A stretch of DNA of 64,000 nucleotides from JAJDIA01 sp031555145 (GTDB lineage Bacteria; Bacteroidota; Bacteroidia; Bacteroidales; Tannerellaceae), in the NCBI GenBank assembly GCA_031555145.1, contig JAVBUR010000030.1:43407-107406 (forward strand). Reading direction: 5' to 3'. Position numbers and translations under genes: made by a program. Shown here piece by piece: positions 50,978-58,929 of the stretch (position 1 is its first letter; each line of letters opens with the position of its first letter). The notes under the pieces were generated by a model. That model searched no databases. It was given only the letters and a program-made list of their open reading frames with translations, and was not told where the DNA came from.

Positions 50978-52771
50978 ATGACAAAGTTTGAGAACTATAT
51001 CCTCGTCTGTGGCGGAACGGGTTGCCGTGCCTCGCAGAGCGAACAGATTATCGACAGTCTCCAGAAAACCATCGAACAAAAAGGATTACAAGACAACACC
51101 CAGGTGATCCGTACCGGCTGCTTTGGCTTTTGCGAAAAAGGGCCGGTGGTGAAGATTGTCCCAGATAACACATTCTATGTGCAGGTACGCCCCGAAGATG
51201 CTGAAGAAATTGTGCAGGAACACTTGGTTAAAGGGCGTAAGGTGAGTCGTTTATTGTATATCAATCCCGAGACGCAGGAGCATGTGCCCGACTCCAAACA
51301 CATCACGTTCTACAAGAAACAATTCCGCATTGCCCTACGCAACTGCGGGTTTATCAACCCGGAGAATATTGACGAATATATCGCCCGCGACGGCTACATG
51401 GCTTTAGGCAAAGCCTTGACAGAAATGACGCCTGAAGAGGTGACGCAAACCATTATCGATAGCGGCCTGCGCGGTCGTGGCGGTGGTGGATTCCCTACCG
51501 GTCTGAAGTGGAAGATTACCCGCCAGGCGGAAGGCGCGCAGAAGTACGTCGTTTGTAATGCCGACGAAGGCGACCCCGGTGCGTTTATGGATCGCTCCAT
51601 CCTCGAAGGCGACCCGCATTCGGTGATCGAAGCCATGGCTATCAACGGCTACTGCACCGGCGCCGATAAAGGGCTGGTTTATATCCGTGCCGAGTATCCC
51701 CTGGCCGTCGAGCGCTTGAAAATCGCCATCCGCCAGGCGGAGGAATACGGTCTGTTAGGGGCAAACATCTTCGGCACTGACTTCTCTTTCACGATCGATA
51801 TCCGATATGGAGCCGGAGCCTTTGTCTGTGGGGAAGAAACAGCCTTGATACATAGCATGGAAGGGCTGCGTGGTGAAGCAACACTTAAGCCTCCTTTCCC
51901 CAGTGAAAAGGGATATAAAGGCTGCCCTACAAATGTAAACAACGTCGAAACATATGCAAATATACCCGTTATCTTGCTGAAGGGAGCCGAGTGGTTTAGC
52001 AGCATCGGAACGGAGCGGAGCAAAGGCACGAAGGTGTTTGCTTTGGCTGGAAAAGTCAACAACGTCGGGCTGATCGAAGTGCCGATGGGTACTACCCTCC
52101 GGGAAGTGATCTTCGGTATCGGTGGTGGCATCAAGGATGGTAAGAAGTTTAAGGCCGTACAGACGGGAGGCCCTTCGGGCGGTTGTCTGACGGAAAAGCA
52201 CCTCGACTTGCCGATCGACTACGACAACCTTCTCTCGGCCGGTTCGATGATGGGATCGGGCGGTATGATCGTCATGGACGAAGACGACTGCATGGTGGCG
52301 ATGGCTAAGTTTTACCTCGAATTTACGGTTGAAGAGTCTTGTGGCAAATGTTCCCCCTGCCGCATCGGCAACAAGCGCCTATGCGAAATACTTGATAAAA
52401 TCACGAAAGGAAAGGGGACGATGGACGATCTCGATAACCTCCGCAGCCTCGGCTCTGTGATCAAAGACACGGCGCTTTGCGGTCTGGGGCAGACTTCGCC
52501 CAACCCGGTAGTCTCTACGCTGGATAACTTCCGTGATGAGTACGTCGCCCATATCCGCGATCATAAATGTACTGCCGGGCAGTGCAAGGCATTGCTGGCC
52601 TACTGCATCGATCCGCATCTCTGTACCGGCTGTACGCTGTGTACACGCAACTGTCCGGTCAACGCCATCAGTGGCGAACGGAAGAAGCCGCATATCATCG
52701 ACTATATGAAGTGTATTAAATGTGGTATTTGTTTGGAAAAGTGTAAGTTCCGTGCCATATCCGTACAATAA
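50978..52771 (+). CDS. hydB: NuoF-like flavoprotein of bifurcating hydrogenase (HydB)
   Basis: A 597-residue protein. An N-terminal [2Fe-2S] domain (CGGTGCRAS, TGCFGFCEKGP) is followed by the NuoF core with GLRGRGGGGFPTG, CNADEGDPGAFMDR for NADH and FMN binding, the [4Fe-4S] set ESCGKCSPCRIG, and two further C-terminal [4Fe-4S] motifs (CTGCTLCTRNCP, CIKCGICLEKC). It oxidises or reduces NADH and would bifurcate electrons between NAD and ferredoxin with HydA and HydC. Confidence 0.93.
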   Translation: MTKFENYILVCGGTGCRASQSEQIIDSLQKTIEQKGLQDNTQVIRTGCFGFCEKGPVVKIVPDNTFYVQVRPEDAEEIVQEHLVKGRKVSRLLYINPETQEHVPDSKHITFYKKQFRIALRNCGFINPENIDEYIARDGYMALGKALTEMTPEEVTQTIIDSGLRGRGGGGFPTGLKWKITRQAEGAQKYVVCNADEGDPGAFMDRSILEGDPHSVIEAMAINGYCTGADKGLVYIRAEYPLAVERLKIAIRQAEEYGLLGANIFGTDFSFTIDIRYGAGAFVCGEETALIHSMEGLRGEATLKPPFPSEKGYKGCPTNVNNVETYANIPVILLKGAEWFSSIGTERSKGTKVFALAGKVNNVGLIEVPMGTTLREVIFGIGGGIKDGKKFKAVQTGGPSGGCLTEKHLDLPIDYDNLLSAGSMMGSGGMIVMDEDDCMVAMAKFYLEFTVEESCGKCSPCRIGNKRLCEILDKITKGKGTMDDLDNLRSLGSVIKDTALCGLGQTSPNPVVSTLDNFRDEYVAHIRDHKCTAGQCKALLAYCIDPHLCTGCTLCTRNCPVNAISGERKKPHIIDYMKCIKCGICLEKCKFRAISVQ

Positions 52772-52817
52772 GTTTATCCACTAATACCCATTAATCCGTA
52801 TACATACAGTTTATATT

Positions 52818-54596
52818 ATGGAAGAAATAATCAGACTACAAATAGATAATCACCAGGTGGAAGTACCGAAAGGAACCACCATCCTCGAAGCCGCTAAACT
52901 TATTGGTGTGGAGATTCCTTCGCTCTGTTATATGAATATGAAGGACCTGTGTATTACCAACCTGCCCGCTTCCTGCCGCATTTGTGTGGTAGAGATCGAA
53001 GGACGCCGCAATCTGGCTCCTTCGTGCGCCACCCGTTGCGAAGAAGGTATGAAGGTGAAGACCAGCAGCCTGCGTGTACTGAATGCCCGCCGGGTCGTAC
53101 TCGAACTCATCCTGTCCGACCACCCGACCGACTGTCTGATTTGTGGCAAGTCGGGTAGCTGCGACCTGCAGAGGCTTGCTGCCCGGCTGAAGATACGCGA
53201 AGTGTCTTTCCAGGGCGAACAGAGCCAGTTTGCCGTTGAGGCTTCGCCTTCGATCATGCGCGACATGAAGAAATGTATTTACTGCCGCCGCTGCGAGATG
53301 ATGTGTAATGATGTGCAGACTGTTGGTGCGCTGGGTGCTGTCAACCGTGGCTTCTCTTCTACCATAGCCCCGGCCTTCAATCAGTCGCTTCGCGAATCGG
53401 AATGTACTTATTGCGGACAGTGCGTCGCTGTTTGTCCTGTCGGCGCTTTGACGGAACGCGACCATACGAACCGTCTGATCCGCGACCTGGCCGATCCCGA
53501 AAAGACCGTGATCGTGCAAACCGCCCCCGCCGTACGTGCCGCCCTGGGCGAAGAATTCGGTTTCCCTCCGGGTATCTCTGTAACCGGTAAAATGGTGAGT
53601 GCCTTGCGTGAACTTGGATTTGATAAAGTATTTGATACGGATTTTGCCGCCGATCTCACCATTATGGAAGAGGGGACTGAGTTACTCGATCGTCTCACCC
53701 GTTTCCTACAAGGTGATAAGGATGTCTGCCTGCCGATTCTTACCTCTTGCTGTCCGGCGTGGGTGAACTTCTTCGAACACTATTTCTCGGATATGCTCGA
53801 TATCCCCTCCACGGCACGTTCGCCGCAGCAGATGTTCGGGTCAATTGCCAAGAACTACTGGGCGGAGAAAATGGGTATCCCGCGCGAGAAACTGATCGTC
53901 GTCTCCATCATGCCCTGTCTGGCGAAGAAATACGAATGTGCCCGTGAAGAGTTTGCCGAAAACGGCGACCCGGACGTGAATTACTCCATCTCTACCCGGG
54001 AGTTGGCCAGCCTGATCAAACGGGCGAATATGGACTTCAGCAGCCTCAAAGACGGTGAGTTCGATGCCCCGTTGGGCGAATCGACCGGAGCCGGTGTGAT
54101 CTTCGGCGCCTCCGGAGGTGTGATGGAAGCCGCCTTGCGTACAGCCTACGAACTATATACCGGAACAACACTGACGCAAGTCGACTTCAAGGAAGTACGC
54201 GGGCTGAAAGGCATCAAGCGGGCATCTGTTGATCTGAACGGCTTCGAGTTGAAGATCGGTATCGCCCACGGCCTCGGCAATGCACGTCGCCTGCTGGAAG
54301 ATATCCGCGAAGGGAAATCGGAGTTCCATGCCATCGAGATCATGGCCTGTCCCGGCGGATGCGTCGGCGGCGCCGGTCAGCCGCTCCACCATGGTAACTC
54401 CATCCTGTTAAAGGCGCGTGCTAACGCTTTATATCAGGAAGATTACAATAAGCCCCTGCGTAAATCGCACGAAAATCCCTACATCATCCAACTGTATGAA
54501 GAGTATCTGGGGAAACCGATGAGCGAAAAGTCGCATCATCTCCTGCACACGCATTATTTCAATAAGTCGGAAAACTTAAAATCAGACGAACAATGA
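52818..54596 (+). CDS. hydA: [FeFe] hydrogenase catalytic subunit (HydA)
   Basis: A 592-residue protein. Residues 1-80 hold a [2Fe-2S] fold; HPTDCLICGKSGSC gives the His/Cys [4Fe-4S] site; CIYCRRCEMMC and CTYCGQCVAVCP give two more clusters. The H-cluster motifs are intact: TSCCPAW near 309, MPCLAKKYE near 366 and MACPGGCVGGAGQP near 510. It makes or uses H2. The maturases HydE, HydF and HydG are not in this window. Confidence 0.97.
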   Translation: MEEIIRLQIDNHQVEVPKGTTILEAAKLIGVEIPSLCYMNMKDLCITNLPASCRICVVEIEGRRNLAPSCATRCEEGMKVKTSSLRVLNARRVVLELILSDHPTDCLICGKSGSCDLQRLAARLKIREVSFQGEQSQFAVEASPSIMRDMKKCIYCRRCEMMCNDVQTVGALGAVNRGFSSTIAPAFNQSLRESECTYCGQCVAVCPVGALTERDHTNRLIRDLADPEKTVIVQTAPAVRAALGEEFGFPPGISVTGKMVSALRELGFDKVFDTDFAADLTIMEEGTELLDRLTRFLQGDKDVCLPILTSCCPAWVNFFEHYFSDMLDIPSTARSPQQMFGSIAKNYWAEKMGIPREKLIVVSIMPCLAKKYECAREEFAENGDPDVNYSISTRELASLIKRANMDFSSLKDGEFDAPLGESTGAGVIFGASGGVMEAALRTAYELYTGTTLTQVDFKEVRGLKGIKRASVDLNGFELKIGIAHGLGNARRLLEDIREGKSEFHAIEIMACPGGCVGGAGQPLHHGNSILLKARANALYQEDYNKPLRKSHENPYIIQLYEEYLGKPMSEKSHHLLHTHYFNKSENLKSDEQ

Positions 54597-55084
54597 TCGA
54601 CGTAAAATTATCCCAACATAAGACCGAACAGATCGAAGCCATCTGTGCTGAATACGGAAACCGGGCGGACGAACTGATTAATATCCTCCATAAAACGCAG
54701 ACACTGTTCGGCTACCTGCCTCCGGAGGTACAGAAGGTGGTCGCCCGCAGCCTGCATATCCCTGTTTCGAAAGTGTATGGCGTGGTCACGTTCTATTCCT
54801 ACTTCACCATGCTCCCGAAGGGGAAGTATCCCATCTCCATCTGTATGGGGACAGCCTGTTATGTGCGTGGCGCCGAGAAGGTGCTTGACGAGTTCCGCCA
54901 CCAGTTGAATATCAATGTGGGAGAGACTACGACCGACGGTCTCTTCTCTCTCAATAGTCTCCGTTGCGTAGGCGCTTGCGGATTAGCGCCGGTGGCTATG
55001 ATCGGCGACAAGGTGTATGGACGTGTCACCCCCGAGAAGGTGAAAGATATCCTTGAAGAGTATTATCAATTGGAGGCGCGTTAA
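54593..55084 (+). CDS. hydC: NuoE-like [2Fe-2S] subunit of bifurcating hydrogenase (HydC)
   Basis: A 163-residue protein of NuoE type. The ligands are CMGTACYVRG and CVGACGLAP after the helical start LINILHKTQTLFGYLP. It transfers electrons to the NuoF-like partner. The ATG overlaps the HydA stop codon by four bases. Gene order here is ferredoxin, HydB, HydA, HydC; in many clostridial operons NuoE comes first. Confidence 0.93.
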   Translation: MIDVKLSQHKTEQIEAICAEYGNRADELINILHKTQTLFGYLPPEVQKVVARSLHIPVSKVYGVVTFYSYFTMLPKGKYPISICMGTACYVRGAEKVLDEFRHQLNINVGETTTDGLFSLNSLRCVGACGLAPVAMIGDKVYGRVTPEKVKDILEEYYQLEAR

Positions 55085-55122
55085 AATTTATTCCGTATCA
55101 ACGGTTTCATTCATAATAAAAA

Positions 55123-55155
55123 GGCTACATTTGTGCGGGCTGCACGGATGTAGCC
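55123..55155 (+). terminator. Stem-loop after hydC overlapping a promoter element for the next gene
   Basis: GGCTACAT pairs with ATGTAGCC, with an inner GTGC/GCAC, then GTTTTAT follows. The left arm also contains TACATTTG (55126-55133), fitting TAnnTTTG, so the same bases may end the hydrogenase transcript and start that of the UDP-xylose synthase. Confidence 0.55.
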
Positions 55156-55181
55156 GTTTTATCTATAACTACACAACGGAA

Positions 55182-56114
55182 ATGAAACAAATATTGGTCG
55201 CCGGTGGCGCAGGATTTATCGGTTCGCATCTCTGTGAACGTTTGTTGAATGAAGGACACGACGTGATCTGTCTGGATAATTACTTCACCGGTTCAAAACA
55301 GAATATTCTCCATTTAATAGGCAATCCCCATTTCGAATTGGTTCGCCACGATGTGACTATGCCGTATATGGCTGAGGTGGATGAGATCTATAACCTTGCC
55401 TGTCCTGCCTCTCCGGTTTATTATCAGATTGACCCGATACAGACAGTCAAGACCTCGGTGATGGGTGCCATTAATATGCTTGGGCTGGCACAGCGGGTGA
55501 ATGCGAAGGTGTTGCAGGCCTCTACCAGCGAGGTGTATGGCGACCCGATCGTGCATCCGCAGGTGGAGAACTACTGGGGAAATGTGAATCCGGTCGGTTT
55601 GCGCTCGTGCTACGACGAAGGTAAGCGTTGTGCCGAAACGCTGTTCATGGACTACCACCGTCAGAATAAGGTCAAGATTAAAGTCATCCGTATCTTTAAT
55701 ACCTACGGACCGAAGATGTCGGTCAATGATGGGCGTGTGATCTCCAATTATATTATCCAGGCGCTGCAAGGCAAGGACATCACTGTCTATGGCGATGGTA
55801 CCCAGACACGCAGCTTCCAGTATGTCGACGACCTGGTCGAAGGCATGACCCGCATGATGGCTACGGGCGACGACTTTACCGGTCCGGTCAATATCGGTAA
55901 CCCGAATGAGTTTACCATGCTCGAACTGGCCGAACGCGTGATCCGGCTGACAGGATCTTCGTCGAAGATCGTCTTCTGTCCGCTTCCCGCCGACGACCCT
56001 AAACAACGCCAGCCGAATATCTCCCTGGCCTACGAAAAACTGAACGGCTGGCAACCCAATATCCAATTGGAAGAAGGGTTGAAGCGTACGATCGCCTACT
56101 TCCAAACACTTTAA
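55182..56114 (+). CDS. UDP-glucuronate decarboxylase (UDP-xylose synthase)
   Basis: A 310-residue extended short-chain dehydrogenase. The NAD loop is AGGAGFIGSHLCERL and the active site SCYDEGKRCAETL has Tyr and Lys; later EVYGDPIVHPQ and RSFQYVDDLVEGM are typical. It converts UDP-glucuronate to UDP-xylose for surface glycans. The start was set at MKQILVAGG where the Rossmann fold begins; the upstream extension crosses the terminator. It is followed at 15 bases by a response regulator, with no clear functional link. Confidence 0.9.
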   Translation: MKQILVAGGAGFIGSHLCERLLNEGHDVICLDNYFTGSKQNILHLIGNPHFELVRHDVTMPYMAEVDEIYNLACPASPVYYQIDPIQTVKTSVMGAINMLGLAQRVNAKVLQASTSEVYGDPIVHPQVENYWGNVNPVGLRSCYDEGKRCAETLFMDYHRQNKVKIKVIRIFNTYGPKMSVNDGRVISNYIIQALQGKDITVYGDGTQTRSFQYVDDLVEGMTRMMATGDDFTGPVNIGNPNEFTMLELAERVIRLTGSSSKIVFCPLPADDPKQRQPNISLAYEKLNGWQPNIQLEEGLKRTIAYFQTL

Positions 56115-56129
56115 TCCCCATCCGCCGCC

Positions 56130-56816
56130 ATGGCTACGATCTTATTGGTAGAAGACGAAGCGAACATTGCCTCCTTTATCGAGCGGGGTTTGCAGGAGTT
56201 TGGCTACGAGGTACGTGTAGCGGCTGACGGTGATACTGCCTGGGGGTGTATCTGTCAGGAAAACTTCCATCTGCTGATCCTCGATGTGATGGTGCCCGGT
56301 ATCGACGGGCTGACACTCTGCCGCCGCTTCCGCGAGAAGCAGGGTTACCAGGTACCTGTTATTATGCTCACTGCCCTGGGGACGACCGATGATATCGTCC
56401 GCGGACTCGAAGTCGGTGCCGACGACTACCTCGTCAAGCCCTTCCGCTTTGTCGAACTCGAAGCCCGGATACGCGCCCTGCTGCGCCGTGCCGGTGTAGA
56501 GATGGCGGCCGTGCCGGAGACGTTGCTGCAATGTAGCGACCTCTCGCTCGATCCAGCCAGCCGTCGTGCTACCCGCAAAGGAAAGGTGATCAACCTCACC
56601 ATCAAGGAATACCGCTTGCTCGAATGTCTGCTAAAGCATAAAGGTACGGCCGTCAGTCGTGAAGACCTGCTTCGTTACGTCTGGGAAGAGAAAGAATTCG
56701 ACCGCACGAATGTGGTCGATGTCTATGTCAATTATGTACGTGGGAAGATAGATAAAGGCTTCTCCCGCAAACTGATCCATACCGTGTCGGGCATCGGCTA
56801 TCTGATCGACGCATGA
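56130..56816 (+). CDS. OmpR-family response regulator
   Basis: A 228-residue protein: receiver domain with acidic pocket VEDE, phospho-acceptor Asp52 in LILDVMVPG and Lys in YLVKPF, then a winged-helix DNA-binding domain (NLTIKEYRLLECLLKH, VDVYVNYVRGKID, VSGIGYLI). The stop overlaps the kinase start by four bases, so they form a two-component pair. Targets unknown. Confidence 0.93.
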   Translation: MATILLVEDEANIASFIERGLQEFGYEVRVAADGDTAWGCICQENFHLLILDVMVPGIDGLTLCRRFREKQGYQVPVIMLTALGTTDDIVRGLEVGADDYLVKPFRFVELEARIRALLRRAGVEMAAVPETLLQCSDLSLDPASRRATRKGKVINLTIKEYRLLECLLKHKGTAVSREDLLRYVWEEKEFDRTNVVDVYVNYVRGKIDKGFSRKLIHTVSGIGYLIDA

Positions 56817-57709
56817 AGCCGGGTACCAAAATAGCGTTCATTTATACTTCCTTCACGGTGGGTATCATTACGTTGGTTGCTATGGTAATGTTTGTGATCG
56901 CTTCTTCTTATATCAGTCGAACACTGGCTGCTGTGACGGTTGAAGGAGAGGGATTCTCGTCCGGTCGTCTGATCGGATGGCTTGGACTACTCTTGGTTGG
57001 ACTGGTGGCTGTAAGCGCTGTGTTTGTCTATTGGGTCGGACGGCGGTACGCCCGGCGGATGATCAATCGCATCGATACGGCTTATCATAGTGAGAAGACC
57101 TTTATCAGCAATGCCTCTCACGAACTGAACAATCCCCTGACTGCTATTCAGGGCGAGTGCGAGATCACGCTCCTGAAAGAACGCTCGCCGATGGAATACC
57201 AACTGGCCTTGCAGCGTATCGCTTCCGAAACGAAGCGTATCATCCAGTTGATGAAAAGTCTTCTCTTCCTTTCGCATGACGACGAAGAACTCCTGAAGAA
57301 CGGGTTGGAACCTGTCTTCCTGGCCGAATTTCTGATGAAGTTTGTTCAGAACCGTGTTACCTTCTCGCCTGATAACTTTGCCTTTGTGGTCGAGATCAAT
57401 CCGGCACTACTGAAGATGGCGATCGAGAATATCCTACACAACGCCCTTAAATACTCGCCCGAAGACAAGCCTGTCGAGATGCGTCTTAAAGGCCATGTCC
57501 TGGAGATTCGCGACTATGGCATCGGTATTGCGCCCGACGATCTGCGGCAGATTGCACAACCTTTCTTCCGTGCCGGTAATGCCCGTGGCTACGTAGGGCA
57601 TGGCATTGGGCTGAGCTTGTCGATCCGTATCCTCAATACTTATGGTGCCAAAGTGACCATCACGTCCGAACTGGATAAAGGAACCTCTATTCTGATCGAT
57701 TTCGTCTGA
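56813..57709 (+). CDS. Sensor histidine kinase with minimal sensor loop
   Basis: A 298-residue protein, short for the family. Two transmembrane segments (about 8-32 and 52-74) leave a periplasmic loop of only some 20 residues, so sensing may be intramembrane. His103 in NASHELNNPLTAIQ is the phospho-acceptor; ENILHNALKYS, the G1 box RDYGIGIAP, and GHGIGLSLS form the ATPase. Pairs with the response regulator upstream. Confidence 0.92.
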   Translation: MKPGTKIAFIYTSFTVGIITLVAMVMFVIASSYISRTLAAVTVEGEGFSSGRLIGWLGLLLVGLVAVSAVFVYWVGRRYARRMINRIDTAYHSEKTFISNASHELNNPLTAIQGECEITLLKERSPMEYQLALQRIASETKRIIQLMKSLLFLSHDDEELLKNGLEPVFLAEFLMKFVQNRVTFSPDNFAFVVEINPALLKMAIENILHNALKYSPEDKPVEMRLKGHVLEIRDYGIGIAPDDLRQIAQPFFRAGNARGYVGHGIGLSLSIRILNTYGAKVTITSELDKGTSILIDFV

Positions 57710-57907
57710 ACAGGTAAGTCCCTGTCCTAATTGATTTGACCTGTATAAACCATTTCTGTTCCGAATGATTTTATCTGAATAAACAACCGGTGTTCAGTCG
57801 GTTAAACAATTTCATAGTCGATGTGGTTATATATATGACGCAACCAGAACGGTTGCCTCCAAAGAAAGTATTATACATTCTTGCCATTATATATCACTGA
57901 TTTATTA

Positions 57908-57915
57908 TATTTTTG
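57908..57915 (+). promoter_or_regulatory. -7 promoter element for the patatin-like gene
   Basis: TATTTTTG fits TAnnTTTG. It lies about 50 bases before the ATG cluster and rules out the earlier ATG-less extension. Confidence 0.45.
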
Positions 57916-57966
57916 GCCATTATTCGATGTGAATCGAGTGATGGCTTTCTTAATTTAATGAGTATA

Positions 57967-58815
57967 ATGATGACAAACAGATTGGAACACACCGGCTTGG
58001 TATTGGAAGGAGGAGGAATGCGTGCCATCTTCACGGTAGGCGTACTCGATTGTTTTATGGATCACCAGTTGTGGTTTCCCTATACGATAGGGGTGTCTGC
58101 TGGTGTAAGCAACGGGCTGTCGTATATCTCTCGCCAGCGTGGGCGTTCGCGCTATTCTAATATCGACCTCTTGAAGAAGCATAATTATATTGGTTTCTCC
58201 CATTTCCTCCGCGGGAAGGGGTATATCAATATGGACTTCTTGTTTTATGAGTATCCTGATAAGTATTATCCGTTCGACTATGATACCTGTTTCGCCTCTC
58301 CCGGACGCTTTGTAATGGTGACGAGCAACTGTTTGACAGGCGAGCCGAACTATTTCGAGGAGAAGAGCAATCCTGACAGGCTGTTGGCCATCTGCAAGGC
58401 TTCCTGTTCGCTGCCGGTGATGTGTCCGCTGGCGTTTGTCGACGGTATACCGATGGTTGACGGTGGTGTATGCGATGCCATTCCTATCCGCCATGCGATC
58501 GAAGATGGTTATGAGCGGAACGTCATCATCCTCACCCGCAACAAAGGCTATCGGAAGAAAGACAAGGACTTCTACCTGCCCGGTTTTATCTATCGCCAGT
58601 ATCCGGCCATCCGCGAGCAGCTCCGCCTGCGCTATAAGCACTACAACGAAGTGCTCGACTACATTGATTGTCTCGAAGAAGAAGGTAAAGTCCTCGTCAT
58701 CCGTCCCGAATCCCCCATCCAGGTCGGCCGTACTGAGCGCAATACCAACAAACTCACCGCCCTCTATGACGAAGGATACGCCCTTGCCGAACACTTCATC
58801 ATCAAGCATAGGTAA
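57967..58815 (+). CDS. Patatin-like phospholipase
   Basis: A 282-residue protein from this ATG (two other ATGs lie within nine bases upstream and three downstream). The oxyanion loop EGGGMRAIF, the nucleophile Ser in GVSAGVSN and the Asp in VDGGVCD give the catalytic dyad. It would hydrolyse acyl chains of phospholipids. Single gene of the YjjU/RssA-like bacterial group, no signal peptide. Confidence 0.9.
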   Translation: MMTNRLEHTGLVLEGGGMRAIFTVGVLDCFMDHQLWFPYTIGVSAGVSNGLSYISRQRGRSRYSNIDLLKKHNYIGFSHFLRGKGYINMDFLFYEYPDKYYPFDYDTCFASPGRFVMVTSNCLTGEPNYFEEKSNPDRLLAICKASCSLPVMCPLAFVDGIPMVDGGVCDAIPIRHAIEDGYERNVIILTRNKGYRKKDKDFYLPGFIYRQYPAIREQLRLRYKHYNEVLDYIDCLEEEGKVLVIRPESPIQVGRTERNTNKLTALYDEGYALAEHFIIKHR

Positions 58816-58869
58816 GAGGAGATACGTTCAGGTTTAATGGGTTGAGCTTTGATGGATTAACTTGGGAGC

Positions 58870-58903
58870 AAAAAAAGAGGACCTCCGTAGTGGGGTGTCC
58901 TCT
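58870..58903 (-). terminator. Terminator of the LruC lipoprotein gene
   Basis: AGAGGAC pairs with GTCCTCT, with an inner CTCC/GGGG, and on the minus strand a run of seven T follows. It lies 27 bases after the stop codon of the minus-strand gene. Confidence 0.85.
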
Positions 58904-58929
58904 CTTTAGATACTATGAATAAGTAAGGG

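Noticed and set aside
52776..52812. FNR-like site ahead of hydA
   Set aside because: ATTAATCCGTATACA resembles the palindrome at 11131, but the right half does not match and the site is inside an operon.
57710..57907. Possible RNA gene between the histidine kinase and patatin genes
   Set aside because: No tRNA-like cloverleaf or strong hairpin; only AT-rich promoter-like sequence.
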